Part shown: piece by piece, positions 32,366 to 44,435 of the stretch
Layout of the letters: every line of letters starts with the position of its first letter
Numbering within the stretch: position 1 is the first letter of the stretch
DNA from: Cryptomeria japonica
Taxonomy: Eukaryota; Streptophyta; Pinopsida; Cupressales; Cupressaceae
Direction of reading: 5' to 3'
Assembly (NCBI RefSeq): GCF_030272615.1
Contig: NC_081415.1
Location: 369,709,667-369,773,666 of the forward strand
DNA: 64,000 nt
The notes under the pieces: generated by a model
Seen by the model: only the letters and a program-made list of their open reading frames with translations
Database searches by the model: none
Told to the model about the DNA's origin: nothing
Position numbers and translations under genes: made by a program

Positions 32366-33409
32366 CTAGAAGGTTACTATGGGTTCATCTACCACTTGCT
32401 CACTGCCGATTTCCTCAGGTTTCTCAGAGATTTCATCAACTCTAACATTGATTCTTTCAACAATTCTCTGAGTCCTATTGTTGAAACATTTGAGAGCTTT
32501 TCTCTTTGTGGAATACCCTAGGAATATTCCCTCATCACATTTTGCATCAAACTTGCTTTGATGTTCACTCCTCTTGATATAACATTTGCTACCAAACAAT
32601 CTAAAGTAGCTTACCATAGGAGTCTTACCGGTCCAATACTCATAAGGTATTTTATCCTTACCCTTTTTTATGAGTACCTGGTTCATTGTGTAAACTGCAG
32701 TGCTCACAACTTCTCTCCAAAAGTTGTGAGCAAATTTTCCTTGGATCAACATTGTTCTGGATGCTTCAACTATAGTTCGGTTGTTTCTCTCTAATAGGCC
32801 ATTCTGTTGTGGATTCTGGGGGGCATACAGTTGCCTCTTGATGTCGTTCTCTTCACAGTACTTGTTGAATTCACCGGAAGTGAATTCTCCTCCTTGATCA
32901 GTTCTTAGGCACTTAATCCTCTTACCGCTTTCTTTTTCAACTAGTGCTCTGAAGGCTTTGAACTTTCCAAAGGCTTCAGATTTTTCCTTCAAGAATGTGA
33001 CCCACATCATTCTTGAGCAATCATCAGTAAGAATCATAAAATACTTATCTCCCTACACACTCCTAGTTTTCATAGGACCACACAAATCAGTATGCACAAG
33101 ATCGAGTAAATTGTCTGCAGTGAAAGATTTACCTTTGAAGGTTGAGGAAGACATTTTCCCTAGTTGACACTCTCTACACAAAGGATTCTCTGGTTTGCTC
33201 AACATAGGCAATCCTCTAACTGGCTTGATCTTGCTGTCCTTCATAATATTATCAAAGTTTACATGGCAAAGTCTCCTATGCCATATCCAACTATCATCAA
33301 ACTTAGCCATTAGACACGTACTGATATTTGCATTCAGCTGAAATAGGTTACCTTTGGTCTGCATATTGGTGGCCATCAGTTCACCATTCTTTCCTTTGAT
33401 TTTGCACAC
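32366..33409 (-). pseudogene. Copia integrase (B)
   Basis: The N-terminal zinc domain is at 33409-33053: WHRRLCHVNFDNI then CRECQLGKMSSSTF, giving the H..H...C..C ligands. VHTDLCGPM provides the first catalytic Asp. After one stop near 33050 the core continues with LTDDCSRMMWVTFLKEKSEA, CLRTDQGGEFTSGEF (second Asp), and NPQQNGLLERNNRTI (catalytic Glu). The C-terminal part (GSKCYIKRSEHQSKFDAKCD and IFLGYSTKRKALKCF) is the usual Copia integrase tail. It would insert the DNA copy in the genome. An acidic, stop-containing linker (32156-32365) leads to the reverse transcriptase. Confidence 0.87.
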
Positions 33410-33448
33410 TCCATCTTTGAATTCCAGAGTGAGTCCATTATCATTCAG

Positions 33449-34696
33449 CTAGGCAACACTCAAAAGGTTGTGTCTGAGACCTTCTACCCAATACACATTA
33501 TTAGCACTACTTTTTCCATTCAGAGAGATGGACCCTCTACCTTTTACCATACATGGTGCATCATTACCAAAATGAACCACACCACCATCATACTCTTCCT
33601 GAGAAAGAAACTTACTCCGGTCACCAGTCATGTGGTGAGAACAACCACTGTCAATAATCCACTCATTGGAATTATCAAAGCGGGAGAAAAGAGCCTTCTT
33701 GTCTGACACATCTTCCTTAACTGCTACAAACACAATGTCTTCACTTTCTTCATCTTCTGATTCCTCATCAGTGACACCTTCATCAACTGCTACAAAATAG
33801 TTTCTCTTATTTCCTCCTTTGAACTTCTTGAACTTCACCAGTTTTTCCTTGTTATCACCATTAGGATAGTTTACAGCAATGTGTCCTATCCTATTGCAAG
33901 AAAAGCATTTCAAAGGGAGCTTACCTCTATATTTACCGGTTCCCTTAGGAAGTCTCTTAACAAGAAGAGCTTCAAATTCCATCAGGATCTCCTCATCATC
34001 CATTTCTCTGCTTTGTCTTGGTTCACAATTGGTACTAGCTTCTTTACCCTTTCTAAATGGTGCAACAGATGCTCTAAAGGTTGATTAAGTCTTCTAAATA
34101 CTACCATCATAATTATTTAGCTCATATGCGGTCAACTTTGCAATAATGGAGTCTAGGGATACCTTTGTCTTGTCTATAGACCTCAACTCCTGAATAGCAG
34201 CAACCCTTATTGCATAGACTGGTAATAAGGATCTCAAGACTTTGCTAACAACAATGGAATCATCTATTTTACCACCTCCACTCTTGATGTCTCCAACAAC
34301 AGTTTTGATTCTTATTCCATATTGTTGAATGGTCTCTCCTTCAACCATCCCAATGTATTCAAACTTTCCCCTAAGGCTCTCTTCCTTAGCTTGTTTCACA
34401 TGCTCATCACAACCATAGATATTCTCAAGAGCATCCCATACTTCTTTGGGATTATCTTTATCCTGAATATCAATAAACTCAATGTTAGATAGACTACTGA
34501 TTAGGGCTTCCATGACTTGCCCATTCTCCTGAATCTCTCTCTTTTGATCATTGGGGAGAGTACCAGTAGGGATAACATAAGCATTCTCAACATAGCTCCA
34601 GTGTTGAGCACCCATGCTTCTAATGTATATCTTCATTCTGTCCTTCCATATTTTAAAGTTGTCTCTATTGAACTTTGGACCTTTCCTCTTCATCAT
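33449..34696 (-). pseudogene. Copia gag and protease (B)
   Basis: gag begins at 34696, about 55 bp from the primer binding site: FNRDNFKIWKDRMKIYIRSM, then VWDALENIYGCDEHVK and KFEYIGMVEGETIQQYGIRI, the UBN2-type capsid of Copia elements. After stops near 34090 it continues with a zinc knuckle, CFSCNRIGHIAVNYP, in which the last Cys is Tyr. The protease follows with WIIDSGCSHHMTGD (catalytic D-S-G) and HFGNDAPCMVKGRGSI, then VYWVEGLRHNLLSVA. The stop after LLSVA replaces a Gln present in element D (LLSVGQL). gag would form the particle and the protease would cut the polyprotein. Confidence 0.85.
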
Positions 34697-34750
34697 TAGA
34701 GTAGGATCTTTTCCTCAAGCGGTTAAGCTTACAACACAGAGGACCTGAAG

Positions 34751-34766
34751 GATGCTCTGATACCAA
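34751..34766 (-). other. Primer binding site of B (tRNA-iMet)
   Basis: On the minus strand TTGGTATCAGAGCATC, an almost perfect initiator methionine tRNA complement, a few bases inside the LTR end near 34771. Confidence 0.85.
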
Positions 34767-34770
34767 TAAA

Positions 34771-35225
34771 TGAATAAATGATGAACAGTTAGTACCAAAA
34801 TGGTACTGAGAGGGGGGGTGAATCAGTATAGGCAAAAACACTTTACCTAAACTGGTTTGAGTATAAACACTGCACTTGACTAGCAAGCAATAACATCGGT
34901 CTAAATCAAAGTACTACTAGTAAAACATAGTGAGAATGTGAAAGACATAAATCGGTAACTCTTAGCTTTTCACACAATCTAATACCTCATTTCCACTTCA
35001 CCCTTATGCATAAATAAGTAATCTATCATCAGAAATATAATGACTACTAGTTCAACATGTTTTACCACTTTGAAATAAAACACTAAACCATCACATGAAA
35101 GGCATCACACATGACACACTAATTTTTCACGTGGAAACCCAACTGGGAAAAACCATGGTGGGGATGAATACCCACAAGCTGTTCTTGAACTCTTTTGAAG
35201 TCCACTCTATTAGGAGCCTAGTCCG
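34771..35225 (-). repeat. 5' LTR of B, inner part
   Basis: TGAATAAATGATGAACAG onward matches 28858-29308 of the 3' LTR. It is interrupted by element C after GTCCG (35221-35225). The exact inner edge is uncertain by a few bases because of a short AATAAATG duplication. Confidence 0.88.
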
Positions 35226-35665
35226 TGTTAGTCTCAAATTTTGATTTCCCTTTTATCCTTCCTGTAAGAAATAAATCAACTATGTCTGCATATGAAAGAT
35301 CAGGGAAATGGAACTCAAGAGTAACATATAACAAGGTTTGGAGACCTTCTACACTTTGAACTTGTCCAAAGTTCAGGTGGGTGTACCTTCTGTGAATACT
35401 TTCACACTTTAAAATTGAGATCCATAGTAAACCAGTGCTAAAAAACCTGTGGACTTCATCACCTCAATGAAACTGAAACACTAAAAGAAAAAACTTGTAC
35501 TCATTTCAGTATTGATCTTCAAGAAAGATAGAAAGAAATCCTTCAATCTGATACCAATTCCTTATCTGGGTTACAGAGTCACCTAAATCAAACAATAATT
35601 CTCAAAACGAAACACTCATATACATCTCATCATTTTGGCTTTTATGAAATCCCATACATGCCTAA

Positions 35666-35676
35666 CATATATATAG
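35666..35676 (-). promoter_or_regulatory. TATA-like element of C 3' LTR
   Basis: On the minus strand CTATATATATG followed by TTAGG; E1 has CTATATATGTTA at the same relative place. It lies downstream of the LTR frame, so that frame belongs to U3. The 5' LTR of C lacks this element because of the deletion between 49020 and 49021. Confidence 0.5.
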
Positions 35677-36059
35677 ATCCTCTCCCATTCAACTAAAACA
35701 ATTCATCAGATTCATAGAAACAAACAATAGACTTGCTAACAGAACTATTTCATGCATATTTAATCCCTCTCTTGAAGAGAAAATCCAGAAATAACATCTA
35801 CAAGATTGCCTTACAGTCCATGTTCATTTGAACAACCCTAGATTATCCAAATGAAACTAGAAAACTAAAGAATGCATACCATAAGACAAAGGAATTTTAG
35901 GCCTGAAACTTTGATCTGTATATTCATATTCATTCCTGAAAAAATATTACATAACTCAGAGAAATCTCTTTAAAACGAGAAAAGCTCCTAAATATATTTT
36001 GCCAAAGGTTCCTTACAAAATTCTTGTGATCATTTTACACTCATCCTGGTATCCATTTA

Positions 36060-39000
36060 TAACATTATGGATGCATACAAGCTTCGGACATTCCTAGAAA
36101 GGCTTGTTACAAACCACAATACTCTCCAAGAAATAGTTACAAGTCCTTTTTCAATATCAACGGCCTCTTCCATTTGTTATTTTGTTGCAACCTTTTCTAT
36201 CTGCTCTGGAGTATCTTCTTGTTGTCCAATATATTTGTCCTTCTGCTCCTAGAACACGTCATCACTTGGCCAAGCAAATCTAATAATCTTATGTTTCATC
36301 CTTTCTAGCCTTTTCCAAGTGACCCTTAACTGCCCAATTTTTGTTTCTATGAAACCATAATGTGATTTCACCTTTTCAATCTCTTCAATTGTTTGTACAA
36401 ATAATGATGTGTCATCAGTGTTAATGATTTCATTAACCCTTTGGGACAATTTGTGGTCCAACTCTTCTAGCCATGCCTTCTCCTCTTTCAACTGAATGGG
36501 ACCAACAAAACCCCCTGGAAAAAATTCATATTTGTGATCTGAATATTCTTTTCTATATAGTTGGGCTTTTCTTTTTACACCTTCCCTTTCCTCTGAGAAT
36601 ATATTCATTTATTTTATAAACTCACTAGTGGACCTAAGATTGTCATTTGCCTCTACATCTACATGGTATGAACACATGAGCTCTAACTCCTCACCTCTAG
36701 GCATCTACTTATTAAGAATTAGTTCTAAGGTGGCTTCATCCTCTCTTAATTCAATCAGAATATTCAGGATCCTTTTCATAGAAATGTGTATAGCAGAGGC
36801 CTTGACCGAATCAGCAAACTTCAAAATTGTGGCTTTTACCTTTTCTTCATACTTGCTTGCAAACAATGTTTGAGCTTTTTTCAACTTTTCCAACTCATGT
36901 TGGATAGTTTCAGCTGACTAGAAACTAGAAGGCATATGAGAAGGGGGATATTCTATAATGGGACTGGTAGGTTGAGGTCTTGCTAGAGAAGAGCCTATCA
37001 AGAGAGTAGAGGATTCACCTAGATGGTGCTGACCTACCAACTGACTCTGAAGTCTAGCAATAATATTGTCTCTATTGGCTACTCCTTTGGCCTCATTGTA
37101 AGCCTTTAAGATGGTTTCCAATTTTAATTGGATATTAGCCTTCTCTTTTGCCTCCTTTTCTGCTACTGCCACACTAAACTTTATAGTTTCCAAGTCTGTG
37201 CTTGCAGCTTCCACCACCCCAGTATCTCAGACTCTTCTTACAATCATGCCTCCTAGGAGACTAGAATATGATAGACCTTTCCTCCTTTTATTCTCATCCT
37301 TCTTCAGTGACCACATGACTAGAGCAACATTATCTTTATTGAAGGTCACTCCTTCCATGGGTTTGGTTTCCTTCCTTAATTCTTCAAGAACCAGAGCATC
37401 AGCTATTAGACACCATCTCTCTTCCCTTCTTAGGAGTAATAGTCTTAAACTGTTCAATCATTTCTTGCTTCACCTCTTCTTCCACCTGAGTTACATCTCT
37501 ATGAGGTTGTTCACTCTTCCTTTGCTCACATCTGGCTTTGAATTGTTCCATATTTTGCTTCCACACAAATTGCATGAAAGCCCCTATTGTAACAAAATTA
37601 CTATCTGCCAGGAACTCCTCACTAGCTTTCTTGATAGTAAGGTCTAACTCTTTACCCTCAAGCTCACCAGCTGTCAAGTTCATTTCAGCACTAGGTGGCT
37701 CTTCTCGCATCCCCTCTTGTGTCTCCTCATATGTGTAGGCAATCTCCCCTAGACTCCCTAACTGTAACAATTGCTCAACCACCACCTGCTCATCTACTAT
37801 GTGGATAGGGGACTGAAATGGAGAATACAAAGGCTCATTGGTTTGCACTTCCTTTCCTACCCTTTGCATTTTAGGGGAGTCTTGGATGTCAATCACATCC
37901 TCAATTGCTCTTTTCCCTCTTGAAGTGGAAGGCTCACCTGTCATTGGCATCATCACACTGTACTTTGATTTCCTATGCATCACATAGTCACCGGTTGGGA
38001 TAGCCTTAGCAAAGGAAAGATTAGCTAAAACCAATTTAACCTTGTCAGGATCATTTTGCATTATAGCCTCCCTTTTTTCTTTCAAGGTTTGCATGAGGTC
38101 TTAAAAATAAAGAACCAAGAATTTGATTTTCTCCTCAAAGGGATTGAAACTAGAGAGAGGATCATAACTGCTATCAAATTGATGAATGAAATCAAGAGCC
38201 CTCTTATATGAAACCCACTTCTCTTTCCTCAGTTCTTGCTGATCCAAACTGAATTCATTTCTAATGAAATCTTCAGGGAACTGAAATTGGTGAGCCCTAC
38301 CTTTACACACTACCCTCTTTATAAACATGCCATTGAAAAATTCCTGAGGGTCTGCATATCTTGAAAACTGCAATTGACAACCTATATGGCTTAAATAATT
38401 CTTCAAAATATTTCCACCCACCTTTAGTGATCACAAAATTATGAGCCACGGTAATGATTGGGAAAATGGTCCCTTTACCCCTATTTGTCAGCTCTGCCTC
38501 TTGTACACCTCCAATTTGCCTCAAGACTTCTGCCATCCCTATCTTCAATGGGACCTGATAGGGCAATAGATAGGGAGTACCTCTGAAACCATACACTTTG
38601 AAAATGATAGAAACAGGGTACAAATATATATCTCCCCAATTGTGAACAATCTTAATAACCTCAGCAAACTCCTTAGGCCTGAGGAATTCCCAGAGAGCCT
38701 TAGGAATCCTAGGGTTTTCTGTGTACAAAAGAAATCTAATCTTAGATGCAAAGCATCTATCAAACTTCAAATAGCTAGTATCCTCTTTATCCTAGGATAA
38801 AATAGTGCTCCAAAGTTGAATACGCATCTCTTCCTTATCTTTCACCTTAACCAAATCCATTTCCTTTGCAAAATAATCAGCACCTTTGAACAAAAACATG
38901 TGCAATTAGAAGGGAATACCATCTAAATGGTTTGCACACCTTACCATTTTTTATCCCTACTAGCCCTACATGAATTGCATCAGTAAGGTATGGCGCATAA

Positions 39001-39724
39001 TTAAATGTTATTGCCAGAGAGGGGTTTAGAATTTGTGCAATCATCAACTTGGCATGTTTTTCTCAGCATCTTCTTGAAAAATCTGTAACAGTGCCCAATA
39101 CATACCCTTAGCTCTTAGAGTAAACAGATTCAAGGAGAAGGGTTCCATTATATTGGGGCCTACAACTATTAACCCTCCTATCTTGACAAAAAATTCTTTC
39201 TGTGGGCCACTCCTAAGGTGATTCCTTTGTGCATTATAGACGTGGGCTAATGACTCAAAATAAATAGGTTCTAACAGGTTTGAAGCTTCACTGAGCTTAA
39301 ATACATTTCTGAATTTGTCATCATTTATTTCAATCAGGGATAATCCCTTCACATTCTTGATACACCTAGCTATAGGGTCATAATTTTGTGCAATCAGAGT
39401 CAACAAGTCTACATCCATGAAAACACCAGGAATAATAAGCTTCCTCATATCCAATTCCCATAGGCTATTTAAAGGGGCAAGGGAATGTCTCTGACCAAAA
39501 CCACCTTTGAACAATCCTAAACCTGACAGACCTATTTGAGGATCCTTTAACCAATTACCTTTATCATATAAGCCATCCCCAATTCTTAGATGAGGGTTCT
39601 TTGGTACTAATTCTTTAGCTTTAGCCCGAGCATTGGTTGACATAGTTAATTGTTCTAAAAAATCATCACAAATGTTCCTATCCTGGTAATTCACTTTTCC
39701 TGTCAACTTCCTTCTTGGTTCCAT
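36060..39724 (-). pseudogene. LTR-encoded (U3) unknown protein of C, full-length copy
   Basis: A frame of about 1200 residues starts at the ATG at 39724 (MEPRRKLTGKVNYQDR). The globular N-terminal 650 residues include DVDLLTLIAQNYDPIARCIK, FFVKIGGLIVVGPNIMEPF, a segment near 38900 matching YLTDVIHAWLVGIKNGKVDK in the sister LTR, and YPVSIIFKVYGFRGTPYLLP. A polar linker (38090-37400) and a charged helical C-terminus (37217-36249; KAWLEELDHKLSQRVNEII) follow, probably coiled coil. There are two phase shifts (about 38420 and 37450) and several stops, mostly TAG. The start is supported by the same ATG in the other LTR at 50705. It has no enzyme or zinc motif and no recognised family. The E1 LTR frame is its clear relative. 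Position in U3 recalls retroviral U3 genes, but no homology is claimed. Confidence 0.65.
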
Positions 39725-40049
39725 CTTGATAATGCAACTATATTAGTTCATACTTGCACATACCTCTAATGAAACAATTCACACAACAATCACCGACTTC
39801 AGACTAGAATTAGCAAGAAAAAGCACAAAAAACTTGTTATTCGCTTCAAGAAAACTGCTCTACACCAATTTCTCTGCAACAGACTTTGTTGAAATGATGC
39901 CAACATTCAAGTTGATGTGGACTCTAATACGGCAAGTTGGCATTGAATTTTAGAAATTAATCCCGCATGCTTCGGCCATCACCTCGGAATTGAATTCACA
40001 AATCAAATTCATAAATGGGCTCCAACGAATCATACATTCTCTGAGTATT

Positions 40050-41145
40050 TCCTCTGTTTCATTATTTTTCTATTTCGTGAAGCTTAAAACCTCCACACTT
40101 TTCTTTCATGAAACAATGACAACCATTTGATCATGGGAACTTGCACTGCTTTTATTTCGTCCAGTATTTCTGTGTTAGTGACGGGCCCCACCTACTTTTT
40201 GCTATTTCGCGGGCCTTAAACCTTGTGCAATTTTCTTTCGCAAAGCAATGTCAGCCATTAGATCATAATCTACCTTCCCGGTTTTTATCTCAAACAACGG
40301 CCGTCAGTCTTATTAACTAACTGCGCACCACCTTGACAACTAACGATTTTCGCCACTTTGCGAAGGTTAGACCGCAAGCATCTTCGGGTTGTGAAACAAC
40401 GCGAGCCACTAGATGAACACCTTTTAACATGCTTTAGACCTTTCAAGTGGGCCCTTTAACTCAGAGACCACTTGCTTTATCTCGTCACTAGTTAACAAAT
40501 GCCATGTGGTAGTCGATCATTTGCTCATGAAGTTCCATTGGGTTCCATTCTGAAACTGCCACATGCTTTACTTTACTATTCCCCACATAATTGTTGGTTG
40601 AACCAAGGCGAGCCCTCAACTACCCTTCAAAGCCACGCGCACTTGACAGGTCACCCTTACACTCCATGGAAAAAACCATCTGTCATGCCATGTCATGCCT
40701 TTGTGTGATTGCCATGTCAGCAGTCTGTTCTCAGTCTTTCGATGGAATTTCTTCTTCGACGAGTGGTCTATAGGTCTCATTGAACAAGCACTATCATCGA
40801 AACTGTCGGGCCCACCACCTTTTCGCTGTTTCGCGAAAGGTAGAACACATGCATCTTCTGGCCATAAATCAATGCGAGCCGTTGATCTTTTCTAAACCAA
40901 TCATCCTTTAACCGAAGAAGCAGGTCACCTCTGGGACCCGCCAAGTCTTTCGCTATTTCATAGAGTTTATTTCTTAGGTTACTTATCTTTGCGAAGCAGT
41001 GGTATCCGTTGGATTTAAAACAAGATGCAGTTCTTTATTCTGATGGTCGATCCTCTGGTCAGGCCCGCCAAGCCGTTTTGCTATTTCGTAGAACTTAACT
41101 CGTTGGCATCTCTGCCTAATGAAACAACGACAATCACAAGATTAA
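40050..41145 (-). repeat. Diverged ~130-bp repeats in U3 of C (3' LTR)
   Basis: Units share GGGCCCRCC, then about 10 nt later TTTTCGCTATTTCG, and about 45 nt later GCGAAGCARTG followed by a GTTGGATC-like word. Clear units begin near 40065, 40199, 40348, 40819, 40947 and 41076, mostly 128-149 bp apart. They lie upstream of the LTR frame start and may be promoter or enhancer units. Confidence 0.55.
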
Positions 41146-41477
41146 CAATGAGTTACATACTAATTAAGGAGCCTGATAAAACATTATAACAAGACATAGG
41201 CGAAGGTGTAAATTTTTAAAATATTAAGGGACCGCCTAAGGAAAGAACTAAAGGGGGGACACTTTTCATGATAGATTGACCCTTCTTTAAGTGGTAAAGT
41301 AACTCAGAAATAGAACATAAGGGTTTTTTCCAAACATAGGAAGGGTTAGAACTCAAAAACCTTAAACCCTCTTCTGACCCAAGACAATCAGAGGCAACAA
41401 GGACATACTAGACACATTTTTTGCAAACCTCTAGCCAATTATGGAACAAGAATATCCAATTTTAAATAGTGATAACA

Positions 41478-41500
41478 ACGGCTCTGACTGGGGATGGTTG
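41478..41500 (-). other. PBS-complement-like sequence beside 3' LTR of C
   Basis: On the minus strand ATCCCCAGTCAGAGCCG directly precedes the 3' LTR, where a polypurine tract is expected. It resembles the reverse complement of the TGGCGACTC...GGGGA primer binding site type of Tat elements. No standard polypurine tract is seen. 41501-41620 is untranslated. Confidence 0.4.
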
Positions 41501-41620
41501 ATTACAAGATCAACACAAGAATTCAGAAACTCTCTAGAGAACACACCAAACACAGGCTCAAAAAACAACAACAAAAGAAAACCTAAATATGTATAGTCTA
41601 AGACCTACTATACATGGACA

Positions 41621-42991
41621 TTAAGAGAAGTAATGTTTCAGGAATTGTCCATGCACTAGAAATTCTTGTACCTCATCATTCATATTCTGCAAAAAATATG
41701 AATCCTTTCCATTAAGATCACAAACCACAAAGGGGCCTATCCATAGTGACTCAAATTTCTTGTGTTTTCCCTTATCTTGTCCTTTCGCATTCCATTGAAG
41801 AACCACATCATGAATTTGAAACTTTCTCAATGAGGTCCTTTTTTCAAATAGATATTTTGACTGAAAATGGATCTTCAAATTCCTCTTGTGAGCCAAAGTT
41901 CTAATTTCTTCTATCTCCACCATCTGAATCATCCGGTCTTCCATAGGTTCAGATAACTCTATGTCTTCAGCTTGTAGGAACTTATACATTGGAAGAAGAT
42001 TATTGACCGGCACCCTAGATTGCATACCATAGACCAATTCAAAAGTTGAGACACCAATTTCTCTCTTAACAGTAACCCTATCTGCCTAAAGGGCTAATTT
42101 CAACTTCTGGTCCCAAGACCTTTTATTTTCCTCCAAGATTTTCTAAATAATGTTCAAGAGGCTCTTATTACTTGATTCAGCTTGCCCATTACCTTGAGGA
42201 TGATAAGGCGATGAGTAGGACATAACTATTCCATGGCTGGTGCAAAATTCAACAAACTCTTCTGACCTAAAGCTCATGGCATTATCCATCACTAGTTTTA
42301 CAGGGACTCTGAATCTGGTTATGACATTATCCATCAAGAAGTCAATAACAACCTTACTTGTGGCTCTCCTAGTGGGTATAGCTTTAATCCATTTGGTAAA
42401 ATAATCAGTAGCTACTATAATCCACCTATGACCTCTTCCTGATTTCTCAACAATTTCTCCAATATAATCAATTCCCCATTGGACAAAAGGGGCTTCCACT
42501 ATGACTGGGTTGAGGGGTAAAGCTCCCTCATACTTCAATTTTGATGAAAACTTCTAGCATGGGTCACATCTCTGGACATGCTCATGGGCATCTTTAAATA
42601 AAGTAGGCCAATAATATCTAGCCCGAACTATCTTACCAGCTATTGTCTTGGCAGAGTAATGACCTCCACACACTCCATCATGCATTTTAGTTAACACTCT
42701 CTTAGCTTGGGATTTATCCAAACACATTAGCAATGCCCCATCTCTATTCTGCCAAAATAGATCACCCTGAATGAGGACATATTTCTATGACTTCAACTTC
42801 AGAGTTCTTCTCTGGTTATGGGTCATTCCTTCTGAAAATGTTGCATCTCTTAAAAAATGTACTATTTCTGAGTACCAGGGTTGTGCCTCAATACTGGTGA
42901 CCAAGATGTTCTCAACTTCAACATTATTCACTTCAACATCAAGAAGGTTTGATTTAGCCATAAGCTTAGCAAGGCCTAAATCTCTCACCAA
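41621..42991 (-). pseudogene. Gypsy integrase (C)
   Basis: The HHCC zinc region lies around 42700-42550 (GGHYSAKTIAGKIVRARYYW, then HVQRCDPC), broken by stops. The core at 42538-42143 has VQWGIDYIGEIVEKSGRG (first Asp), VPVKLVMDNAMSFRSEEF (second Asp) and YHPQGNGQAESSNKSL (Glu), the DDE set of Gypsy integrases. The C-terminal part (42037-41621) has VYGMQSRVP, HKRNLKIHFQSKYLF and KKFESLWIGPFVV with a final HGQFLKHYF. The phase differs from the RNase H upstream, so a frameshift lies near 43100. Several stops are TAG where Gln is likely. The enzyme would insert element DNA. Confidence 0.85.
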
Positions 42992-43122
42992 TTTAGTGAT
43001 CTTAATTTCTAAATCAAATTCCTGGATTCTGGTTATCCATCTGCATCTTTTACCTGTGACCTCAGACTAGGATAGAATATCTTTGACAGTCACATGTGGG
43101 ACATAAGCAATTACTTGTACAT

Positions 43123-43401
43123 TTACAAGATATGGCCTAAAAGCTTTAACAACCTTACCAAAGCACTTGCTTGCTTCTCCATAATTTCACACTTTAACTC
43201 TGCAGCATGTAAAGATTTTCTATAAAAAGCTATAGGATGTTCATATCCTTCATTATCCTTTTGTAAAAGAACTGCAGCCACTATGTGATATAAAGAAAAA
43301 GAAAACAAAAAGAAAGGCTTAATGTAGTTAGGGGACTTCAACACTGGTGCCTCCTAAATAGCCTTTTTGATTTCATCAAAAGCCTTTGAAGCTTCTTCAT
43401 C
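43123..43401 (-). pseudogene. RT-associated RNase H (C)
   Basis: The segment IKPFFLFSFSLYHIVAAVLL then QKDNEGYEHPIAFYRKSLHA and AELKCEIMEKQASALV is the first RNase H (RT_RNaseH type) that follows the reverse transcriptase in Gypsy elements. The first acidic residue, usually Asp in YxDAS, appears as Ser or Phe in this copy, so activity is doubtful. It is in phase with the second half of the reverse transcriptase and breaks at about 43120. Together with the RNase H fused to the protease, the element has two RNase H domains on either side of the reverse transcriptase. Confidence 0.72.
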
Positions 43402-44372
43402 CTAGCAGAATTTTGTATCCTTCTTAAGCAGTTTAACAATGGGATTGACTATCTCTGCAAAATTTGCAATAAATCTTCTAACAAAATTTACTTTGCCCAA
43501 GAAAGACTGGATACATTTAGCATTCTTCGGCTCAGGCACATTTTTTATAGCCTCAATTCTTTCAGGGTCTATTCTTACCCCTTCTTTGGAGACAATATGC
43601 CCTAGCAGCTTGCCTTTAGTAATAGAAAAATGACACTTTTTAGGATTTAATGATACTCCAAATTCCAAAGCTTTATTGAAAACCTATTCTAAGTGTCCAC
43701 AGTGGTCATCTACCCTTTTGGAGAAACATGTCAAATCATCTTGATATACTACCATGATAATATTGATGAATTCCTTGAAAGCTACATCCATTGCCCTCTG
43801 AAAAGTAGCTCCAACATTTTTCAATTTTTCAAACCAAAAGGCATTCTGACATACAAGTATGTTCCCCAAGGGGTGGTGAAAGTAGTTTTGAATTGTTCAG
43901 ATTCTTTTACTAACACTTGGTTATACCCTAAGAACCCATCCATCATAGACAATAGGTCACAACTAGTTACTCTTTGCAACATCGCCTCCATATTAGGAGA
44001 AGAGTAATTATCTTTCAAGGAATCAACATTTAGGTTCCTAAAGTCCACATAGAGTCTAATGTCCCCATTCTTCTTTCCAATCGGGACCAAATTTGAGACC
44101 CATGATGAATGCCTTATAGGCTTAATAATTCCCCCTTCCCTTAACTTGGTCAATTCTTGCTGCATTTTATATTCCAACAGGGGTTTGATAGGTCTTTGTT
44201 TTTGTCTGAAAGGCTTAGCATTTAAAAGCAAAGGGACTTCATGCTGAAACAGATCCTGTCTATACACCTTCAGATCTTCATAAGACCAAGAAAAGACATG
44301 CTTATATTTCTTTAATAAATTAATAAGGTTTATTCTGACATGAGGAGGCAAATTTTTTCCAATATACACCAA
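43402..44372 (-). pseudogene. Gypsy reverse transcriptase (C)
   Basis: The first half (44372-43821) contains VFSWSYEDLKVYRQDLFQHE, REGGIIKPIRHSSWVSNLVP, GDIRLYVDFRNLN and FKTTFTTPWGTYLYVRMPFG with LKN, typical of Tat-like Gypsy elements. A frameshift near 43830 leads to FQRAMDVAFKEFI and MVVYQDDLTCFSKRVDDHC, with a YQDD catalytic motif, then FGVSLNPKKCHFSITKGKLL and FLGKVNFVRRFIANFAEIV. It would copy element RNA to DNA. gag, protease and this first half are all in one phase, indicating a single original polyprotein. Confidence 0.87.
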
Positions 44373-44435
44373 CTTAGGGGATGATTATGTCCCCAAGTTT
44401 ACTTCCTCTAGTTCATCTAACTTAGTGGTTGATTG

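Larger units (their letters stand above)
35226..41477 (-). repeat. 3' LTR of C (6252 bp, full length)
   Basis: Starts TGTTAGTCTCAAATTTTG and ends TAGTGATAACA on the plus strand. It matches the 5' LTR at both ends (48764-49020 and 49021-52470). In element order it holds a repeat-rich U3 start (41477-39800), the unknown frame (39724-36060), about 0.4 kb of spacer, a TATA sequence (35676-35666) and R-U5. The region 35226-36050 has no coding content. Confidence 0.9.

Noticed and set aside
40499-40895. Plus-strand frames in the LTR of C (and 51492-51888 in the other LTR)
   Set aside because: They run opposite to the element over the U3 repeat array, are short, and have no known domain; conservation follows from the LTR duplication.
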